Assembly: GCA_964593725.1 (NCBI GenBank)
Contig: CAZQJS010000062.1
Coordinates: 1-18,388 of the forward strand
Length of the DNA: 18,388 nt
DNA from: JAIOSM01 sp964593725
GTDB lineage: Bacteria; Desulfobacterota; Desulfobacteria; Desulfobacterales; Desulfobacteraceae
Reading direction: 5' to 3'
In this document: positions 15,370 to 18,388 of the stretch, piece by piece
Layout of the letters: every line of letters starts with the position of its first letter
Position numbering within the stretch: the first letter of the stretch is position 1
Notes under the pieces: model-generated
What the model saw: the letters and a program-made list of their open reading frames with translations, nothing else
The model's database searches: none
Told to the model about the DNA's origin: nothing
Program-made: the position numbers and the translations under genes

Positions 15370-16818
15370 ATGCGCTGGCGATATATATCAAAAACAATAG
15401 GTGTACTGTTAATTTTCTTGTGTTTTACAATGACACTCCCTCTGGTCTTAAGCTTTCATTACAGAGACGGTCAGCTCATACCTATTATACAGTCCATAGT
15501 AATTACCATGGCAACAGGGTTTGGCCTGGTTTTTTTTGGAAAAAAATCCAATATTGATTTTTTAAGCCAGAGGGAAGGCATTGCCATTGTTGCCCTGGGC
15601 TGGACAGCTGTTGGTTTTTTCGGAGCATTTCCTTTTTTTCTGGGACATACATTTTTATCCTTTACAGATGCCTTTTTTGAATCTGTGTCCGGGTTTACAA
15701 CCACTGGTTCCTCGGTCATGACTAATATCGAAGGCACAGCCTTGAGTATACTGATGTGGCGGAGCTTTATACAGTGGCTTGGAGGGATGGGTATTATTGT
15801 GCTCACCCTTGCCATACTGCCTTTTCTCGGCGTGGGGGGTATGCAGCTCTATAAAGCTGAAGTGCCAAGCCCTATTCCTGACAAATTAACTCCCAGATTA
15901 ACTGATTCTGCAAAAATTTTGTGGGCAGTTTATGCCGGTATTACAGCCCTTGAAGTTATTTTTCTTCTGGGTGGGGGCATGAGCTTTTACGACTCTGTAT
16001 CCCACGCATTTACAACAATGCCCACAGGGGGATTCTCACCTAAAAACAGTTCCATTGCTTTTTATGACAGTGCATACTTTGATTATGTGATTGCCCTGTT
16101 CATGCTCCTTGCAGGTATAAATTTTTCACTTTACTATCAATTGTTAAGGGGCAAACCATTGGCTTTCTGGAAAGATACTGAATTTAGGTTTTTCATTGTA
16201 TTAATCGCAGTTTTTACACTTCTTATAGCATTCAATATCTATAATTCAACCTATGAAACTGTTGAAAAATCAGTCAGATATGCATTTTTCCAGGTGATCT
16301 CCATATTAACAACAACAGGCTATGCCACAGCAGATTATGAGATGTTCCCGGGATTGAGCCATATAATTCTTTTTATCTCCATGTTTATTGGTGCATCTGC
16401 AGGTTCAACCGGAGGAGGGATTAAATGTTCCCGTATTATTGTAGGTTTTAAGTACTGCTACAGGGAACTTTTCAAGTTGATTCATCCAAGAAGTGTTGCC
16501 CAGATCAAAATCAACTCCAATGTTGTAACCGATGATGTGCTAAGGAGTATCATGGGTTTCATTGTTCTTTATATTGGACTGTTTGTGCTGTGCAGCATAC
16601 TTCTCGGGATGATGGGAATTGACATGGTGACATCATTTGGTGCTGTTGCTTCCTGTATTGGCAATATCGGCCCTGGATTCGGCAGTGTGGGACCTGCGGA
16701 AAATTTTGCCCACCTCCCTGCCCTTGCAAAGTGGCTGCTTTTGTGGTGCATGCTCCTGGGACGTCTTGAAATATATACAATAATAATACTTGTGGTTCCT
16801 GAGTTTTGGAAAAAATAG
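15370..16818 (+). CDS. trkH: TrkH, Trk potassium channel subunit
   Basis: A 482-residue inner-membrane protein of the TrkH/KtrB family that carries K+ into the cell. Its chain is hydrophobic throughout, with an MPM-repeat pattern. The four pore loops can be read in order: TTTGSSV, TMPTGGFS, TTTGYAT and IGNIGPGFG, each with the conserved filter glycine; the first begins about residue 113. The segment GSTGGGIKCSR before the last repeats is typical. It starts at the base after the trkA stop, so the pair is one operon. The length is normal and nothing is missing. The family is well known and the pairing with TrkA removes doubt about identity. Confidence 0.95.
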   Translation: MRWRYISKTIGVLLIFLCFTMTLPLVLSFHYRDGQLIPIIQSIVITMATGFGLVFFGKKSNIDFLSQREGIAIVALGWTAVGFFGAFPFFLGHTFLSFTDAFFESVSGFTTTGSSVMTNIEGTALSILMWRSFIQWLGGMGIIVLTLAILPFLGVGGMQLYKAEVPSPIPDKLTPRLTDSAKILWAVYAGITALEVIFLLGGGMSFYDSVSHAFTTMPTGGFSPKNSSIAFYDSAYFDYVIALFMLLAGINFSLYYQLLRGKPLAFWKDTEFRFFIVLIAVFTLLIAFNIYNSTYETVEKSVRYAFFQVISILTTTGYATADYEMFPGLSHIILFISMFIGASAGSTGGGIKCSRIIVGFKYCYRELFKLIHPRSVAQIKINSNVVTDDVLRSIMGFIVLYIGLFVLCSILLGMMGIDMVTSFGAVASCIGNIGPGFGSVGPAENFAHLPALAKWLLLWCMLLGRLEIYTIIILVVPEFWKK

Positions 16819-16837
16819 TATATATCAGGAAAACCTG

Positions 16838-16866
16838 TTGACAAAGCCAATAAAATCCATTATAAA
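16838..16866 (+). promoter_or_regulatory. Strong sigma70-type promoter for the tRNA pair
   Basis: TTGACA at 16838-16843 and TATAAA at 16861-16866 are 17 bases apart: a perfect -35 box and a five-of-six -10 box. The expected start is near 16873, about 16 bases before the first tRNA. It begins 19 bases after the trkH stop, so the tRNAs do not depend on trkAH transcription. Confidence 0.75.
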
Positions 16867-16888
16867 TACGTCTTGTTTTTGATGGTCC

Positions 16889-16964
16889 GGGTCGTTAACT
16901 CAGTCGGTAGAGTATCTCCCTTTTAAGGAGAGAGTCACTGGTTCGAGCCCAGTACGACCCACCA
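16889..16964 (+). tRNA. tRNA-Lys (anticodon TTT)
   Basis: A 76-base tRNA with CCA encoded. The acceptor stem GGGTCGT (16889-16895) pairs with ACGACCC (16954-16960), then discriminator A and CCA. The anticodon stem TCTCC/GGAGA holds the loop CTTTTAA, so the anticodon is TTT. The T-loop GTTCGAG is standard. It is the first of two tRNAs 17 bases apart that share one promoter. Confidence 0.96.
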
Positions 16965-16981
16965 AAAAAACATAAAAATGC

Positions 16982-17059
<78 letters not shown>

Positions 17060-17156
17060 ATTTTAAATTCCCTGCCCCATGTTTTCAACATTGCTGTTTT
17101 TATCCTGCCTGATGATAATGCCGGGGCACCATATCAATTGAGTTCAAGTTATCCTT

Positions 17157-17176
17157 ATAAGTATCCGATTACTTAT
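17157..17176. promoter_or_regulatory. Palindrome in the upstream region of the DUF5610-like gene
   Basis: A perfect 7-base inverted repeat, ATAAGTA and TACTTAT, with 6 bases between (17157-17176), lies about 30 bases before the start of the gene at 17207. It overlaps -10-like sequences (TATAAG 17156-17161; TATTAA 17174-17179), so it could be an operator. No regulator is known for it, and chance is possible in AT-rich DNA. Confidence 0.3.
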
Positions 17177-17206
17177 TAAAGACAATACTTAAAAGGGGGA
17201 CTTATC

Positions 17207-17752
17207 ATGATCTCAATGCAGGCAGACATGTTTTCTTTTACACAGATACAGTACAGATATTCCCGGGGTTCCGGCATGGAACCAGGCCGGATTTGCAGCA
17301 CCAAAAGCTCTGGTTTAAAGCCAGCAGGTGATAAGCTTACCCTTTTTATGTCCCATGTAAAAATTGATGCCAGACAAAATTTTGACAACCAGAATGCCAT
17401 GTTCCATTTTAATAATCTAAGCAGGGAGGATAAATCCAGGCTGTTCTATAAAGACACTCCTGTTTCAATGCTTTCCCGTGATGAGGCAGAAGCATTGACA
17501 GGACCTGATGGTTATTTTGGTATCTCCAGGACATCCCGGCGCATAATTGACTTTGTCATCATGGGTGCAAAAGATGACCCTGAACGCCTGAAAGCCGGCC
17601 GGGAAGGTGTGCTCCGTGGGTTTAGCAAAGCAAAAAAGGCCTGGGGCGGTGCCTTGCCTGACATCTGCTGCAAAACAATTGATGAGTCAATCAAAGCCAT
17701 AGATGAGCGCATCCTTGAACTTGGCGGTAATATAGTGGGGATGACTGCCTGA
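17207..17752 (+). CDS. DUF5610-like protein of unknown function
   Basis: A 181-residue soluble protein, no signal peptide or membrane helix. The C-terminal half, about 95-170, has DGYFGISRTSRRIIDFVI, then GREGVLRGFSKAKKAWGGAL and PDICCKT. From memory this is the pattern of DUF5610 proteins, some annotated as 'hydrogenase-4 component G', with no proven function; a true hydrogenase role is not supported, as no hydrogenase gene is nearby. The N-terminal 60 residues are polar and low in clear structure. AGGGGG at 17194-17199 lies seven bases before the ATG, a strong ribosome-binding site; another ATG is at codon 4. It stands alone, with its own probable promoter and terminator. Confidence 0.75.
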   Translation: MISMQADMFSFTQIQYRYSRGSGMEPGRICSTKSSGLKPAGDKLTLFMSHVKIDARQNFDNQNAMFHFNNLSREDKSRLFYKDTPVSMLSRDEAEALTGPDGYFGISRTSRRIIDFVIMGAKDDPERLKAGREGVLRGFSKAKKAWGGALPDICCKTIDESIKAIDERILELGGNIVGMTA

Positions 17753-17808
17753 TCAGATCAAGTTGAAAATTCCGGAATCAAATCCGATGTACTTTCTGAT
17801 TTTTTTGT

Positions 17809-17835
17809 AAGTCCCAAACAGACCAGGACTTTTTT
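17809..17835 (+). terminator. Candidate rho-independent terminator after the DUF5610-like gene
   Basis: AAGTCC (17809-17814) and GGACTT (17826-17831) can form a 6-base stem with an 11-base loop, running into six Ts (17830-17835). It lies 57 bases after the stop. The stem is short, so efficiency is uncertain. Confidence 0.4.
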
Positions 17836-17884
17836 CAGGTTTCAGCCTGATTGCCCCTGCCCAGGTTATAAAGTTGAAAGGAAT

Positions 17885-17975
17885 AAGAGAGGTCTGGATA
17901 TACTTTTTCCGTTTAGGTTTTTAAATTTAAAAAATTTAAAAAGATGCACTCCAAAAGCATATCCAGACCTCTCTT
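17885..17975. repeat. Long nested inverted repeat (hairpin element)
   Basis: The arms at 17885-17901 and 17959-17975 are exact inverted copies of 17 bases (core GAGAGGTCTGGATAT); with one A-C mismatch they extend to 17885-17907 and 17953-17975. Between them a second perfect inverted repeat of 11 bases (17918-17928 and 17932-17942, all A/T) closes a 3-base loop, leaving a 10 by 10 internal bulge. Loosely similar direct copies of about 21 bases flank it (17860-17880 and 17978-17998, sharing CCCAG, TTATAA and TGAAAG). Confidence 0.8.
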
Positions 17976-18139
17976 TACCCAGTTATAAGCCATGAAAGAC
18001 AACACAGTATAATACCCACTCTGATAAAGTAAGCCGATAACCTGTTCACCAGAATAGAAGGCTCAATTTAGGTTCATCAGGAAATTGCGTACTTTATCTA
18101 AATTAAAGAATAGCTGGAATTTTAATCTTGAAATTTTAG

Positions 18140-18209
18140 AGTGGACATGATCATTATCCTGATTTTTTGCATTACCCATACAATTTTGAGGAGCAAAGCC
18201 ATGTCCACT
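18140..18209 (+). promoter_or_regulatory. Inverted repeat that can pair over the transposase start codon
   Basis: AGTGGACATG (18140-18149) is the exact reverse complement of CATGTCCACT (18200-18209), which contains the ATG at 18201. The ribosome-binding site AGGAG (18189-18193) lies in the 50-base loop. In an RNA that begins upstream, this stem would hide the start codon, a way some insertion sequences limit expression from outside transcripts. Confidence 0.45.
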
Positions 18210-18388
18210 AGTTTTATATATCATGCTTTAGGGCTTCGTGACCAGAATTTTAAAAGAATTCGATTTGCAGGAGGAACGGTTATTATTGAAGTATTTCCTG
18301 AATCAAAAGCAATAAAATGCCCTGAATTTAATTCGGGCATACATAAAATCAGAATCTTGTCTTATTATGATTATGCTATTTCAACAGG
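18201..18388 (+). CDS. N-terminus of a probable ISL3-family transposase (partial, may be decayed)
   Basis: The frame opens at ATG 18201 with AGGAG seven bases upstream and runs off the window after 62 residues. The start MSTSFIYHALGLRDQNFKRI, followed by a glycine-containing strand and KAIKCPEFNSG at residues 37-47, resembles the N-terminal zinc-binding part of ISL3 transposases, where CPxC would be expected. Here the second cysteine of the pair is Phe (CPEF), and the following residues do not show the usual arginine-rich stretch, which hints at decay. The identification is from memory of the family and covers a short stretch, so it is tentative. The frame can be extended upstream to ATG 18147, but that start has no ribosome-binding site. 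Confidence 0.5.
   Translation, partial: MSTSFIYHALGLRDQNFKRIRFAGGTVIIEVFPESKAIKCPEFNSGIHKIRILSYYDYAIST

Larger units (their letters stand above)
17753..18200. other. 448-base gene-free stretch before the transposase start
   Basis: No coding frame of note is seen on either strand. It holds a 10-base palindrome ATTCCGGAAT at 17769-17778, the candidate terminator at 17809-17835, a 91-base hairpin at 17885-17975, and a 9-base inverted pair GATAAAGTA (18023-18031) and TACTTTATC (18090-18098). The latter, with the nearby transposase start, could belong to an insertion-sequence end, but no defined terminal repeat can be fixed because the element runs off the window. Confidence 0.5.

Noticed and set aside
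18147..18200. An upstream start (ATG 18147) for the transposase, adding a hydrophobic leader of 18 residues.
   Set aside because: No ribosome-binding site precedes it, while ATG 18201 has AGGAG at the right distance and a normal family start.

Overview
The window looks like part of the chromosome of a Gram-negative, moderately AT-rich bacterium. The suggested group is the sulfate-reducing Desulfobacterales (Deltaproteobacteria); this rests on the feel of the protein sequences, a TrkAH pair, a DUF5610-like protein and an ISL3-like transposase start, and is inference only. About 13.9 kb is a surface-sugar locus for one or more nonulosonic acids (the sialic-acid-like sugars legionaminic and pseudaminic acid), which usually decorate flagellin, LPS or capsule.

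Layout. (1) Positions 1-2872, + strand: the tail of an unidentified gene, a sugar N-formyltransferase, a PIG-L deacetylase and a NeuC/LegG-type NDP-sugar-hydrolysing 2-epimerase. All are joined by 1-4 base overlaps and so are probably translationally coupled. (2) Positions 2896-4759, + strand: a sigma70-type promoter, then a PtmE-type CBS/nucleotidyltransferase and a LegF-type CMP-sugar synthetase. (3) Positions 4763-8625, - strand: a TTGACA-N17-TATGGT promoter driving a LegB-type 4,6-dehydratase, a HisF paralogue, a HisH paralogue and a PseA/WbpG-type amidotransferase. This is an acetamidino-forming module; it ends tail to tail with legF, 3 bases apart. (4) Positions 8646-11953, - strand: a 705-residue GT-B/GT2-like fusion and a 397-residue protein of unknown function overlapping it by 4 bases. 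(5) Positions 12152-13909, + strand: an atypical NeuB-family synthase and a PseF-like CMP-sugar synthetase, with no gap between them. (6) Positions 14005-16818, + strand: trkA-trkH, potassium uptake. (7) Positions 16838-17059: a near-consensus promoter, then tRNA-Lys(TTT) and tRNA-Glu(TTC). (8) Positions 17207-17752: a DUF5610-like protein. (9) Positions 17753-18388: a 448-base non-coding stretch with a long hairpin, then the start of a probable transposase.

How the genes may work together. PtmE would make a GDP-amino sugar, LegB would dehydrate it, LegG would epimerise and release the free hexosamine, and LegF would activate the finished acid with CMP. The aminotransferase (LegC) and acetyltransferase (LegH) steps, and a canonical LegI, are absent and may lie upstream of position 1. 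The amidotransferase with HisH and HisF could turn an N-acetyl into an acetamidino group. The adjacent deacetylase and formyltransferase suggest an acetyl-to-formyl swap. The divergent NeuB/PseF-like pair looks like a second branch or a variant final step. The two large minus-strand proteins are the best candidates for the transferase machinery. All substrate assignments are inferred from family and context.
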